In this document: piece after piece, positions 18,684 to 27,800 of the stretch | Layout of the letters: each line of letters opens with the position of its first letter | How positions within the stretch are numbered: the first letter of the stretch is position 1 | DNA from: Rhodocyclaceae bacterium | Lineage (GTDB): Bacteria; Pseudomonadota; Gammaproteobacteria; Burkholderiales; Rhodocyclaceae | DNA length: 64,000 nucleotides | Reading direction: 5' to 3' | NCBI GenBank assembly: GCA_004379165.1 | Contig: NKXK01000024.1 | Span: 145,709 to 209,708, forward strand | Position numbers and translations under genes: made by a program | The notes under the pieces: model-generated | What the model was told of the DNA's origin: nothing | Seen by the model: only the letters and a program-made list of their open reading frames with translations | Database searches by the model: none

Positions 18684-19439
18684 TCAGGCTCCGGTAAAGC
18701 GGCGGATTAGCGGAAAGCTGAGGCAATACGGCAGGTGGGCGATGAGTTTCAGCATGCGCGTAAAGCGTTTCGGGAAGTGGATTTCGAAACGGCCGTCGGC
18801 AAAGCCATCAACCGCCGCCTTCGCGGCCGCCTCGGGCGTCAGCAGTGCCGGCATGTCGAAATCGTTTTTAGCGGTCAGCCGGGTGGCGACGAAGCCGGGA
18901 TTGATGACCCAGACGCCGGTGCCGCGCGGCGCAAGATCGAGGTGCAGTACTTCGGCAAAGTGGATCAGCGCGGCCTTGCCCGGCCCGTAGCACAATGCTT
19001 TGGGCAAACCACGGTAGCCGGCAACGCTGGCGACGAAGGCGATGCCGCCGCCCGGCTGGAGATCGCCGAGGACGGCGGCGGTGAGGCGCATCGCGGCATT
19101 GAAATTGACGGTGACCACCTTTTCCGCCACCGCCAGATCGAAATCGTCGGCGCGCATCGGCACATAGTCGCCCGCCAGATAGACAACCAGATCGACACCG
19201 CCGAGCGTAGCAACCAGCGTGTCACGGGCGGCGCGCAGTGCGTCGGCGTCGGTGGCGTCGCAGGGTAGCAGCAAGGCGTCGGCAATCGCCAGCGCCTGCA
19301 GTTTGTCGCGGCTGCGCGCGGTCAGCGCGAGGCGGGCGCCGCGGCCCGCCAGTTCGTGCGCCATCGCGGCGCCAATGCCGGCCGAGGCACCGACCAGCCA
19401 GACGCGGTTGCCGTGCCAATCGGAAATTTTCGGGTTCAT
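18684..19439 (-). CDS. SDR family oxidoreductase
   Basis: VWLVGASAGIGAAMAHELAGRGARLALTAR; YGPGKAAL. Confidence 0.9.
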   Translation of the reverse strand: MNPKISDWHGNRVWLVGASAGIGAAMAHELAGRGARLALTARSRDKLQALAIADALLLPCDATDADALRAARDTLVATLGGVDLVVYLAGDYVPMRADDFDLAVAEKVVTVNFNAAMRLTAAVLGDLQPGGGIAFVASVAGYRGLPKALCYGPGKAALIHFAEVLHLDLAPRGTGVWVINPGFVATRLTAKNDFDMPALLTPEAAAKAAVDGFADGRFEIHFPKRFTRMLKLIAHLPYCLSFPLIRRFTGA

Positions 19440-19473
19440 GATCGTGGCCTCCAGAGGGCGCCGCACTGACCAC

Positions 19474-19509
19474 CCGATTCTTGGCTATTTTCCGGGTTGA
19501 CCGCAGCAG
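19474..19509 (+). repeat. 36-bp dispersed repeat, copy F
   Basis: CCGATTCTTGGCTATTTTCCGGGTTGACCGCAGCAG. Confidence 0.9.
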
Positions 19510-19524
19510 GGCGCAGCACAGGCT

Positions 19525-20055
19525 TCATGGCGAGCGCTTCACGAAGGTCAGCGACACTTCGCCAAGGTTGAAGCCCCATTTCGACATGTAGGAGCGGTTG
19601 AGCATCACTTTCTCATCCATCAGGAACATCCAGTCGTCGAAATTGACGTGGTAGGTCTTGCCATCGACCGGCAGCGACAGCACGTAACGCCAGCGCAGCG
19701 CATTGCCGGCGACTTCGCCGAGTGCCTCGCCGACCACATCATCGGCCGTGCCGCGCCAGGTGCCGTCCGGCTGCTTTTTCAGTGTCCACACCCGGCGCGA
19801 GGTCGTGCCGTCGGACCACTTGAAATGCTCATCAAGCACGCCGGTATCGCCCGTCCATTTGGCTTCGATGACGACATGAAAGCGTTTCTGTACCTCGCGG
19901 TCCCGCCCCTGGAAGATGCCCCAGGCGTCAAGCGTGCCGTTGAGGTACGTCTGCAGGTCGAGTTTCGGGGTTTCGGCGCGGTATTGCTCGACGCCGGTCG
20001 TGGCGCAGCCGGCCAGGCCGAGGGTGAAGGCCGCCGCAGCGAGGATAAGTTTCAT
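19525..20055 (-). CDS. DUF3833 lipoprotein
   Basis: LDLQTYLNGTLDAWGIFQGRDREVQKRFHVVIEAKWTGDTGVLDEHFKWSDGT; lipobox LAGC. Confidence 0.87.
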   Translation of the reverse strand: MKLILAAAAFTLGLAGCATTGVEQYRAETPKLDLQTYLNGTLDAWGIFQGRDREVQKRFHVVIEAKWTGDTGVLDEHFKWSDGTTSRRVWTLKKQPDGTWRGTADDVVGEALGEVAGNALRWRYVLSLPVDGKTYHVNFDDWMFLMDEKVMLNRSYMSKWGFNLGEVSLTFVKRSP

Positions 20056-21275
20056 GACTTGATCTCCAGTGAATGTCGCCAGCGCCAGAGCAGCAGCGCG
20101 GCAACGGCCTTGAAGCCCAGCGGCAGCAGGGCATAGGCAAAAGTGAGGGCGCCCAGGCCGCTGTCCTGCCCCGGCACATAGCCGAGCAGACCGAGCAGCG
20201 GCAGCGACAGGCCGGCGGCGAGGGCGAGGTTGAGCTTGGCAACGAAATTCCAGACGCCGAAGCAGGCGCCGGCCTGCCCCTGACGCTCGCCAAGGTCAGC
20301 GGCAATTGCAGCCGGCAAGGCGAGATCGGCGCCCAGCGCCAGACCGGAGGCGACACAGATCACGGCAAACGGCCAGAGGTCGCCGGTCCCGAGCAGGGTG
20401 GCGCCGGCAAAGGCGACGATCGACAGCAACATCGCCGCCCACCAGGCCATAGGTCGGCCATAGGCAGAAGACAGCCGCACCCACAATGGGAGCGAAGCGG
20501 CACCGGCGATGAAATAGAGCGCCAGCAGCGGGCCGCTGGCTTTTTCGGAGCCGAGGACATCGGCCACGAAAAAGAGAAACAGCGTGGCCGGCAGCGCGGC
20601 GGCAATGCCGTTGGCGACGAAGATCAGCAGCAGCCGGCGGAATGCGAGATCGGCAAACACCCGGCGCAAGCTGGGCAGCAGCGGTTGCGCCGCCGCCACG
20701 ACCGGGTGGCCGTCGGCGACGCGCGAGAAGGTGATGGCCGCAGCGACCAGCAGCACCGGCGGCAGAACCCAGGCCAGCCGGGCAATACCTTCGCCGAGTT
20801 CTGGTGCCAGGAGCGTCGGCAGCGCCGCAGCCAGCACCACGCCAAGCAGACCGAAGCCTTCACGGCTGGCGGTGAGGCGGGTTCGTGTTGAGGAATCCTC
20901 GCCGACATCCGCCCCCCAGGCCTGATAGGCGACCGACGCCGCCGAGAAGCCGAGGTAAGTCAGTGCCAGCGAGGCGAGCAGCCAGGCAGCAACGTAAGTC
21001 TCAGGCGGGTTAAGCAGGGCGACGAAGCCGAGCGCGAACGGCAGCAGCGCGACGGCGACCATGGTCGGCCGCCGCACGCGGTCAGCCAGCCAGCCCAGCC
21101 AGGGGTCGATGCCGGCATCGAGCAGGCGGGCGCCGAGCAGGATGGCGCCGAGCAGCGGCAGCGCCATACCCGCCGTCTCGGCGTAGAAGCGTGGCACATG
21201 GACGTAGATGGGCAACGCCGCGAAGGCCAGCGGCAGGCCGAGCAGGCCGTAAGCGAGGACGGTGCCGCGAGTCAT
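20052..21275 (-). CDS. MFS transporter (MelB/GPH-like)
   Basis: 407 aa polytopic; LPIYVHVPRFYAE...DAGIDPWLGWLADRVRR. Confidence 0.85.
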   Translation of the reverse strand: MTRGTVLAYGLLGLPLAFAALPIYVHVPRFYAETAGMALPLLGAILLGARLLDAGIDPWLGWLADRVRRPTMVAVALLPFALGFVALLNPPETYVAAWLLASLALTYLGFSAASVAYQAWGADVGEDSSTRTRLTASREGFGLLGVVLAAALPTLLAPELGEGIARLAWVLPPVLLVAAAITFSRVADGHPVVAAAQPLLPSLRRVFADLAFRRLLLIFVANGIAAALPATLFLFFVADVLGSEKASGPLLALYFIAGAASLPLWVRLSSAYGRPMAWWAAMLLSIVAFAGATLLGTGDLWPFAVICVASGLALGADLALPAAIAADLGERQGQAGACFGVWNFVAKLNLALAAGLSLPLLGLLGYVPGQDSGLGALTFAYALLPLGFKAVAALLLWRWRHSLEIKS

Positions 21276-21289
21276 CGCCGCCCCCTGCC

Positions 21290-21820
21290 TCAGGTCACAG
21301 GCCGTTTGAGCAGCAGCGCCCGCAGATCCGGGGCGCTGGTACGCGGGTCGAGCCAGATGCCGAAGAAACGGCGCGCGAATTCCGGCTCCATGATCTCGCC
21401 GGCGGGCCGGCCGTTGTAGATGAAACCAGCACCGTCGGGGCGGTAGTGGCCGATGATGTGGTCACCGGATTTCACGTCGGGGAAGATCTTCGCCATCTGT
21501 TCGCCCCAGCGCTTGAGACTGGCCTCGTCGCCACCCATCGGCCGCATTTCCTTGACGCTGGCTTCAGCAATCGCGACACCGGACAGATTGCGCTTGTAGT
21601 CGAGGCGCAAGGCCAGTGGCGGGCGTTGCGGGTCATCACCGGCCCACAGCGTCGCCTCGTAGACGAGGAAGCCGAAGCGGCGAAACTCGCCGTTGCCCCA
21701 GCGCTTGAGCCCGGCGGTCGGATCGGTGTTGGCGAAGGCTGGCGAAGTGATTGCGGGCAAGCCGAAGGCGGCACCGCCCGACAGCGCCAGCAGCAGGCGA
21801 CGACGTCCCGCGGAGGCCAT
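21290..21820 (-). CDS. Chalcone-isomerase-like exported protein
   Basis: LKRWGNGEFRRFGFLVYEATLWAGD...LALRLDYKRNLSGVAIAEASVKEM...HYRPDGAGFIYNGRPAGEI; Tat/Sec-like leader. Confidence 0.8.
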   Translation of the reverse strand: MASAGRRRLLLALSGGAAFGLPAITSPAFANTDPTAGLKRWGNGEFRRFGFLVYEATLWAGDDPQRPPLALRLDYKRNLSGVAIAEASVKEMRPMGGDEASLKRWGEQMAKIFPDVKSGDHIIGHYRPDGAGFIYNGRPAGEIMEPEFARRFFGIWLDPRTSAPDLRALLLKRPVT

Positions 21821-21821
21821 G

Positions 21822-21857
21822 CCGTTTTCAGGCGTTTTTCCGGGTTCACCGTAGCGC
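21822..21857 (+). repeat. 36-bp dispersed repeat, copy G
   Basis: CCGTTTTCAGGCGTTTTTCCGGGTTCACCGTAGCGC. Confidence 0.85.
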
Positions 21858-21875
21858 GCTGCGGGCGCGACCAGA

Positions 21876-23060
21876 TCAACGATGCGTGAGTTCAAACTGG
21901 ACGACATCGATATTTCCGGCGCGGAAGCCGGCCTCGCAATAGCAGAGGTAAAGGCGCCACAGGCGGCGGAAGGTTTCGTCGAAACCCAGGGCGGCAATCT
22001 GCGGCCAGTTGGCTTCAAAGGCATGGCGCCATTCGGCCAGCGAGCGGGCGTAGTCCTCGCCGAAGGCGTATTCATTGCGCACGACCAGCCCCTGCCGTGC
22101 GGCGGCGGCACGGAAAGCGGCGCGCGACGGCAGCATGCCGCCGGGGAAGATGTATTGCTGGATGAAGTCCGTGCCTTTGCGGTAATCGGCGAACAGGTCG
22201 TCGCGGATGGTGATGCTCTGGATCACTGCCCGGCCGCCCGGCTTCAATGCCTTGCTCACGGTCTTGAAGTACCCCGGCCAGAAGCGTTCGCCGACCGCCT
22301 CGAACATCTCGATGGACACGACGTGGTCGAACTGTTCGCGGGTATCGCGGTAATCCTGCAGGCGCAGGTCGGCGGCCGGTACACGCTTTTCTGCCCAAGC
22401 CAACTGCGCCGGCGACAGGGTCAGACCGGTCAGTTTCAGGCCGTCCTCCACTGCCAGTTCTGCAAAGCCGCCCCAACCGCAGCCGATTTCGAGCACCGAC
22501 TGCCCCGGCTTCGCCTGCAGGCGGCGCAGGATACGGCGGTACTTGGCACGCTGGGCGGTCGGCAGGTCTTCGTGATCCTGCGTGCGGTACAGCGCGCTGG
22601 AATAACTCATGGTCGGGTCGAGCCAGAGCGCGTAGAAATCGTTGCCCAGATCGTAGTGGGCCATGATGTTGCGCTTGCTGCCAGCCTTGCTGTTACGGTT
22701 AAACCAGTGGCGCACGCGGGCCGACAGCAGTTGCCGCCAGTTGCCATAAACCGCCCGGCGCAGCGTGTCGCGGTTGGCGGCGAAGAGGCGGAACAGGCCG
22801 GTGATATCGCTGCTTTCCCACTGGCCGTCGAGATAGGCTTCGCAGAAACCGATGTCGCCACGGGCGAGGATGCGGCTGAACACCGCCTCGTCATGCACGA
22901 TCAGCGTCACACCCGGCTCACCCTCGCCGAAGAGACGGCTGGAGCCGTCCGGCAGACGTACTTCGAGCAGGCCGCCGTACAGGCTTTCGAGCAGTTCAAA
23001 GACCAGACGGGTGTCACGATTCAGGGCGGCAGCGCCCCCCAGGGTCAGCGTATTGTTCAT
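21876..23060 (-). CDS. cfa: Cyclopropane-fatty-acyl-phospholipid synthase family methyltransferase
   Basis: MAHYDLGNDFYALWLDPTMSYSSALY; VLEIGCGWGGFAELAVE; IEMFEAVGERFWPGYF. Confidence 0.92.
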   Translation of the reverse strand: MNNTLTLGGAAALNRDTRLVFELLESLYGGLLEVRLPDGSSRLFGEGEPGVTLIVHDEAVFSRILARGDIGFCEAYLDGQWESSDITGLFRLFAANRDTLRRAVYGNWRQLLSARVRHWFNRNSKAGSKRNIMAHYDLGNDFYALWLDPTMSYSSALYRTQDHEDLPTAQRAKYRRILRRLQAKPGQSVLEIGCGWGGFAELAVEDGLKLTGLTLSPAQLAWAEKRVPAADLRLQDYRDTREQFDHVVSIEMFEAVGERFWPGYFKTVSKALKPGGRAVIQSITIRDDLFADYRKGTDFIQQYIFPGGMLPSRAAFRAAAARQGLVVRNEYAFGEDYARSLAEWRHAFEANWPQIAALGFDETFRRLWRLYLCYCEAGFRAGNIDVVQFELTHR

Positions 23061-23830
23061 TTTGACGGTTCCTGCAAGGGTTGGGCAGCGGCGGGCGGAT
23101 GCACGCCATGGAAGGGCACGCCTTTCAGCCACAGCTTCAGGGCCTGCCAGTGAATGCGCCAGACGACCCCGGCAGTGAGCAGGGGCATCTTGAGAAAGGT
23201 GGTCAGCAGCGCAGTGGACGACCAGCCGACGCGCCGACCACTGATCGCCGTCAGCAGCAGATCGCCCTCGCCGTCGTCGTAGTCGATGCAGGCTAGCGGC
23301 TTGGCGCGCTCGATATGGAAACGGAAACGGTAACCGCCGACAACATCGCAGAAAGGCGAGACATGAAACGCCTTCTCCGCCTTCAGCAGTTGGCCATCGC
23401 GCAGCGGCGAACCATCCGGGTTGTGCAGCAGGTAGTTGTGACGGCCACCAAAGGTATTGTTCACCTCGGCCAGCACGGCGATCAGCTCGCCGGCGGTGTT
23501 GCGGCAGAACCAGAAACTGACCGGGTTGAAGAGCATGCCGAGAACGCGCGGAAAAGTCTGCAGCACGATCTCGCCATCGTCGGGCAGACCGCGTTCGCGC
23601 AACAGGGACTGGATCCACGGCAACAGCGGACTGCCGTCTCGCGGGCCGTGATCGCTGCTGCGCAGGGTCAGCAGGTTGCTGCGGTCAACCGAGAAAATGC
23701 CCCGATTTACCGAATCCAGATCGCGCAGCGGCACCTGCACGTAGAAGACGGGGTAGACGAAGCCGTGCGTCACCGGCCGCAGCCGCTTGTGCATGACGTT
23801 GCCGACGAGAAGTTTCGGGCGTGCGCTCAT
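23057..23830 (-). CDS. DUF1365 domain protein
   Basis: VMHKRLRPVTHGFVYPVFYVQVPLRDLDSVNRGIFSVDRSNLLTLRSSDHGPRDGSPLLPWIQSLL...FNPVSFWFC; overlaps cfa start by 4 nt. Confidence 0.9.
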   Translation of the reverse strand: MSARPKLLVGNVMHKRLRPVTHGFVYPVFYVQVPLRDLDSVNRGIFSVDRSNLLTLRSSDHGPRDGSPLLPWIQSLLRERGLPDDGEIVLQTFPRVLGMLFNPVSFWFCRNTAGELIAVLAEVNNTFGGRHNYLLHNPDGSPLRDGQLLKAEKAFHVSPFCDVVGGYRFRFHIERAKPLACIDYDDGEGDLLLTAISGRRVGWSSTALLTTFLKMPLLTAGVVWRIHWQALKLWLKGVPFHGVHPPAAAQPLQEPSK

Positions 23831-23840
23831 GGCCGTTCTC

Positions 23841-25148
23841 TCAGGCGGTCTCGGCAACTTGCGCCAAGGCCGGCGCGCCTTGCCACGGGGCCACGACACC
23901 CAGGCCATTGACCACGCGCAGCGCCGACTTCAGACCGTCCTCGTGGAAGCCGTAGCTGCCCCAGGCACCTGCCAGCCAGATCCCGTTCTCGCCCTGCACC
24001 GATGCCAGCCGCTGCTGGGCAGCGATGGCCGGGCCGTCAAAGATTGGATGGGCGTAATCGAACTCGGCAATGACCTTGGCCGGATCGGGCTCGCGCGCCG
24101 GATTCAGCGTCACCACCACCGGCGTCTTGAAGGGCAGCGGCTGCAGCTTGTTGATCAAGTAGGAGACGCCAACCGGCTGGTGGCCGGGTTCGCCGGAGCC
24201 GGCGAAGTAATTCCATGCCGACCACAGCTTTTCATCGCGCGGCAGCAGCGCACGGTCGGTGTGCAGCAGCGCGCGGTTGGGCTGATAGCGCACCGATGCC
24301 AGCACGCCACGCTGACCATCGCTGGCGGCATTGCCAAGGATGGCCAGCGACTGGTCGCTGTGGCAAGCCATGACCACCTGATCGAACATCTCGCTGCCTG
24401 CGGCATGCGTCACCCGCAGGCCGTCCGCTTCGCGACGCACCGAGTGCACCGGGCAGGCAAGGCGAATGTCGTCCAGCAGCGCGGCGATTTTCTTCACGTA
24501 CTCGCGGCCACCGCCCTGTACCGTGCGCCAGCTCGGCCGGTCGAAAATCTGCAGCAGGCCATGGTTTTGGCAGAAGCGGACGAAGGTGGACAAGGGCGTA
24601 TCGAGCATCTGGCCGGTCGGGCAAGACCAGATCGCCGCCGCCATCGGCAACAGGTACCAGTCGGCAAAGGCATCGGAGTAGCGGCCTTCGCGCAAGAAGT
24701 CGCGCAGGCTGCGCTGGTTGTCGGGGTGGGAGGCCAGCCAGGCGACGCTCTCGCGATTGAAGCGCAGGATGTCGGAGAGCATGGACCAGAAACTGCGGCG
24801 AACGAGGTTGCGCTTCTGTCCGAAGACCGTCGCCAGATTGCTGCCAGCCCATTCCAGATCCGGGTTCTCCAGGCTGACGGCGAAGGACATCTCGGTTTCC
24901 ACCGATTCAACGCCGAGCAGCGCGAACATCGCGATCAGGTTCGGATAGGTGCGCTCGTTGAAGACGAGGAAGCCGGTATCGACCGGATGCGTCTTCCCAT
25001 CCAGCGTGACATCAACGGTATTGGTATGGCCGCCGAGGTGGCTGCCCGCCTCGAACAGGGTGACTTCATGTTCGCGGCTAAGCAGCCAGGCACTGGCAAG
25101 ACCGGAAATACCGGCACCGACGACAGCGATACGTTGTTTTTTGTTCAT
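23841..25148 (-). CDS. FAD-dependent oxidoreductase (amine-oxidase-like)
   Basis: RIAVVGAGISGLASAWLLSREHEVTLFEAGSHLGGHTNTVDV. Confidence 0.9.
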   Translation of the reverse strand: MNKKQRIAVVGAGISGLASAWLLSREHEVTLFEAGSHLGGHTNTVDVTLDGKTHPVDTGFLVFNERTYPNLIAMFALLGVESVETEMSFAVSLENPDLEWAGSNLATVFGQKRNLVRRSFWSMLSDILRFNRESVAWLASHPDNQRSLRDFLREGRYSDAFADWYLLPMAAAIWSCPTGQMLDTPLSTFVRFCQNHGLLQIFDRPSWRTVQGGGREYVKKIAALLDDIRLACPVHSVRREADGLRVTHAAGSEMFDQVVMACHSDQSLAILGNAASDGQRGVLASVRYQPNRALLHTDRALLPRDEKLWSAWNYFAGSGEPGHQPVGVSYLINKLQPLPFKTPVVVTLNPAREPDPAKVIAEFDYAHPIFDGPAIAAQQRLASVQGENGIWLAGAWGSYGFHEDGLKSALRVVNGLGVVAPWQGAPALAQVAETA

Positions 25149-25174
25149 GGCTGCTCTCCCCTATCCCCGGACGT

Positions 25175-26014
25175 TCAGTCGTTACTGCCGAATAGCTCGG
25201 CGTAAGCGGAATGGTTGTGAATGGACTCGAAGTTTTCCGAGGCGACCTTCCACGACGCAATGCGTGGCTCGTTCATCAACCGGAGGGCAATGTCACGGAC
25301 CAGATCCTCGACGAACTTCGGGTTGTCATAAGCCCGTTCGGTCACCCATTTCTCGTCCGGTCGCTTGAGCAGGCCGAACACCTCGCAGGAGGCCTCGTCC
25401 TCGGCAATACGGACCAGTTCCTCGACCGACATCAGCGAACGCAGCTTGGCTTCCAGCGTGATGTGCGAGCGCTGGTTGTGGGCGCCATAATCGGAGATCT
25501 TCTTCGAGCAGGGGCAGAGACTGGTCACCGGCGCCGTAACGCGAAGCGTCATGCTGGCGTACTCGCCTTCCGGCGCATCGATGATGTAGGTGACGTCGTA
25601 ATCGAGCAGGCTTTCAACACCCGATACCGGCGCCGCCTTGCGGATGAAGTACGGGAAGCTCATTTCGATGCGGCCACTGCGCGCTTCGAGTCGCAACAGC
25701 ATTTCGTCGAGCATGCGGAAAATACCATCCTGCGTCAGCAGGCCATGGCGGGATTCGAGAATTTCGACGAAGCGCGACATGTGCGTGCCCTTCACTTCTG
25801 GCGGCAAGCCGACGGTCATCGCCAGCGTCGCCACAGTGCTCATTTGCTCGCCGTTTCCAGCCTCGATGCGCAACGGGTAACGCAGCCCCTTGACGCCAAC
25901 ATTCTGAATGGCGAGCGCGCGGGTATCGGCGAAAGCCTGCACATCGGGGAGGAAGAAGCGGTCGGGTGCGTTCATGGTCATTCTCCAGTCGGGGTCGGGG
26001 TGAGATACAGCCAA
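25175..26014 (-). CDS. folE2: GTP cyclohydrolase IB (FolE2)
   Basis: [62 protein letters not shown]. Confidence 0.95.
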   Translation of the reverse strand: MAVSHPDPDWRMTMNAPDRFFLPDVQAFADTRALAIQNVGVKGLRYPLRIEAGNGEQMSTVATLAMTVGLPPEVKGTHMSRFVEILESRHGLLTQDGIFRMLDEMLLRLEARSGRIEMSFPYFIRKAAPVSGVESLLDYDVTYIIDAPEGEYASMTLRVTAPVTSLCPCSKKISDYGAHNQRSHITLEAKLRSLMSVEELVRIAEDEASCEVFGLLKRPDEKWVTERAYDNPKFVEDLVRDIALRLMNEPRIASWKVASENFESIHNHSAYAELFGSND

Positions 26015-26017
26015 TAC

Positions 26018-26575
26018 TTACTTGATTAAAAATTCGTCGATGCGGGCGAGCAGCGCCTTGTCTTCCGGCGCCGTGGTGCTGCTGAATGCCACCACTTGCT
26101 GGCCATCGCGGCTGATCAGGTATTTGTGGAAATTCCAGGCGGGCTTGCTGCCGGTGCGCTTGGCCAACTCCTTGTAAAAGGCATTGGCCTTGTCGCCCTT
26201 GACCACGGTCTTGCTGACCATCGGGAATTCGACGCCATAGGTCAATCGGCAGAAGTCGGCTATCTGCTTGTCGCTACCCGGCTCCTGCTCACCGAAATCG
26301 TTGGACGGAAAGCCAAGAACAACCAGCCCCTTCTCCTTGAGGCGGTCATGCAGCTTTTCCAGACCGTCGTACTGATTGGTGAAGCCGCAATAACTGGCCG
26401 TATTGACCACCAGCAGCACCTTGCCGCGGAACTGACACAAGGGGAGCGGCTTCCCATCGTTCAGCCCGGTGAATTCGTACTTGAGCAAATCCGGGCAGGC
26501 AGACTCGGCAACAGGCACAACTCCGATGGATAGCACACCTGCAAGGCCGATCATCCGCTTGAAATGTCCAATCAT
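26018..26575 (-). CDS. Glutathione peroxidase family protein, exported
   Basis: VLLVVNTASYCGFTNQYDGLEKLHDRLKEKGLVVLGFPSNDFGEQEPGSDKQI; WNFHKYLI; signal-like N-term; SD aaggagc. Confidence 0.93.
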   Translation of the reverse strand: MIGHFKRMIGLAGVLSIGVVPVAESACPDLLKYEFTGLNDGKPLPLCQFRGKVLLVVNTASYCGFTNQYDGLEKLHDRLKEKGLVVLGFPSNDFGEQEPGSDKQIADFCRLTYGVEFPMVSKTVVKGDKANAFYKELAKRTGSKPAWNFHKYLISRDGQQVVAFSSTTAPEDKALLARIDEFLIK

Positions 26576-26594
26576 TTACGGCTCCTTAACCAAA

Positions 26595-26609
26595 TTTGTC
26601 CTAGACAAT
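26595..26609. promoter_or_regulatory. Palindromic site 1, TTTGTCCTAGACAAT (candidate operator)
   Basis: TTGTC-CTA-GACAA perfect inverted repeat; reverse complement of site 2 matches it closely. Confidence 0.6.
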
Positions 26610-26630
26610 GTGCGCTTTTGTTCGTAATAT
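26602..26630 (+). promoter_or_regulatory. Candidate sigma70 promoter for the B12/MerR regulator: TAGACA-N17-TAATAT
   Basis: -35 26602-26607, -10 26625-26630, 17-nt spacer. Confidence 0.5.
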
Positions 26631-26654
26631 AGAAACCAATAACTCAGTTGTCAA
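26626..26654 (-). promoter_or_regulatory. Candidate strong sigma70 promoter for the gpx-folE2 operon: TTGACA-N17-TATATT
   Basis: Reverse strand: TTGACA (26654-26649), 17-nt spacer, TATATT (26631-26626). Confidence 0.7.
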
Positions 26655-26669
26655 CCGTTTTGTTGATGG

Positions 26670-26684
26670 TTTGTACAGGACAAA
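26670..26684. promoter_or_regulatory. Palindromic site 2, TTTGTACAGGACAAA (candidate operator overlapping the regulator SD)
   Basis: Reverse complement TTTGTCCTGTACAAA shares TTTGTCCTnnACAA with site 1. Confidence 0.55.
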
Positions 26685-26685
26685 T

Positions 26686-27594
26686 ATGAGCAATACGACA
26701 TTCAACATCGCTGCCGTCGAACGTGACACCGGCCTGTCCAAGGATGTACTGCGGATGTGGGAGCGCCGCTACGGCTTCCCGGTCCCCGACCGCGACAGTA
26801 ACGGCGAACGCTGTTACCCCACCGAACAGGTGGAGCGCCTGCGGGTCATCAAACGCCTGATGGACTCGGGCCACCGCCCGGGGAAGCTGCTGGCCATGCC
26901 GCCCGAGGCCCTGGCCGAACTCGCGCCGCGGCGCAGCATGCCGGGCCCGCAGGCCGAGACGCCAAGCTGTGCCGACGAACTCGAATCGCTGATCGGCCTG
27001 ATCAAGGGACATGACGGTGCAGGCTACCAGCAGGCAATGCACCATCGTCTGGCCCGCGAAGGGATGCAACGTTTTGTCCAGTACACTGTGGCACCGCTGA
27101 CCCATCGCATTGGCGAATCCTGGGAGGAGGGCAGCATCGAAGTTTTCGAGGAACACCTGTTCACCGAACTGACCAAACGACTCTTGCGGCAATCCATCGC
27201 GGCGCTGCCGACCGCCCGCGGCGGCGCCCGCATTTTGCTGACCAGCGTCCCCGAGGAACAGCACGTCCTCGGTCTGCTGATGGTCGAGGCCTTGTTTACA
27301 CTGGAGGGTGCCGAGTGCATCCCGCTCGGTACGCAAATGCCACTTTTCGAAATTGCCCGCGCGGCCGAAGCGCACCGTGCCGACATTGTCGCCCTCTCCT
27401 TCTCGATTGCGTTCCCTAGCCGGCAAGTACCGGCTTTGCTGCAACAATTGCGGCAGCTGCTGCCGTCAGGCGTCGCGCTGTGGGCCGGTGGTGCGGGTGT
27501 CGGACGCTGCCCCTCGATCGATGGAGTACGCCTCCTCGCATCACTACCGGAGGCGATCGGAGAGCTGAACACTTGGAAGGCCACCCACGCATGA
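26686..27594 (+). CDS. MerR-family regulator with cobalamin-binding domain (CarH/LitR-like B12 photoreceptor)
   Basis: MerR HTH FNIAAVERDTGLSKDVLRMWERRYGFPVPDR; W-x9-EH motif (WEEGSIEVFEEH); E-x-H-x-x-G cobalamin motif (EQHVLG); SD agga 5 nt before ATG. Confidence 0.88.
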   Translation: MSNTTFNIAAVERDTGLSKDVLRMWERRYGFPVPDRDSNGERCYPTEQVERLRVIKRLMDSGHRPGKLLAMPPEALAELAPRRSMPGPQAETPSCADELESLIGLIKGHDGAGYQQAMHHRLAREGMQRFVQYTVAPLTHRIGESWEEGSIEVFEEHLFTELTKRLLRQSIAALPTARGGARILLTSVPEEQHVLGLLMVEALFTLEGAECIPLGTQMPLFEIARAAEAHRADIVALSFSIAFPSRQVPALLQQLRQLLPSGVALWAGGAGVGRCPSIDGVRLLASLPEAIGELNTWKATHA

Positions 27595-27767
27595 ACGACA
27601 GCGGCTTTCGGGGCAACAAGTCAGCACTGCCGAGTAAGCCCTGTCTCCTCTGTGGCCGCCCGATGAGCTGGCGTCGAAAGTGGGCCCTGACCTGGCATGA
27701 CGTGAAATACTGCTCCGCGGCATGCCGCCGCCTCGCCCGAATGCCCGCGACACCGACGCCCCGTTGA
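27591..27767 (+). CDS. DUF2256 small zinc-ribbon-like protein
   Basis: KPCLLCGRPMSWRRKWALTWHDVKYCSAACRR; ATGA overlap with the regulator. Confidence 0.85.
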   Translation: MNDSGFRGNKSALPSKPCLLCGRPMSWRRKWALTWHDVKYCSAACRRLARMPATPTPR

Positions 27768-27800
27768 GAGAGCGCTGATTTCCTCGCCCCCCCAAACTAG

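Noticed and set aside
23682-23711. Half-copy of the repeat (TTTTCTCGGTTGACCGCAG) in the DUF1365 gene
   Set aside because: Only second T-tract plus core match, and the peptide GIFSVDRSNLL is typical of the family; left as ambiguous
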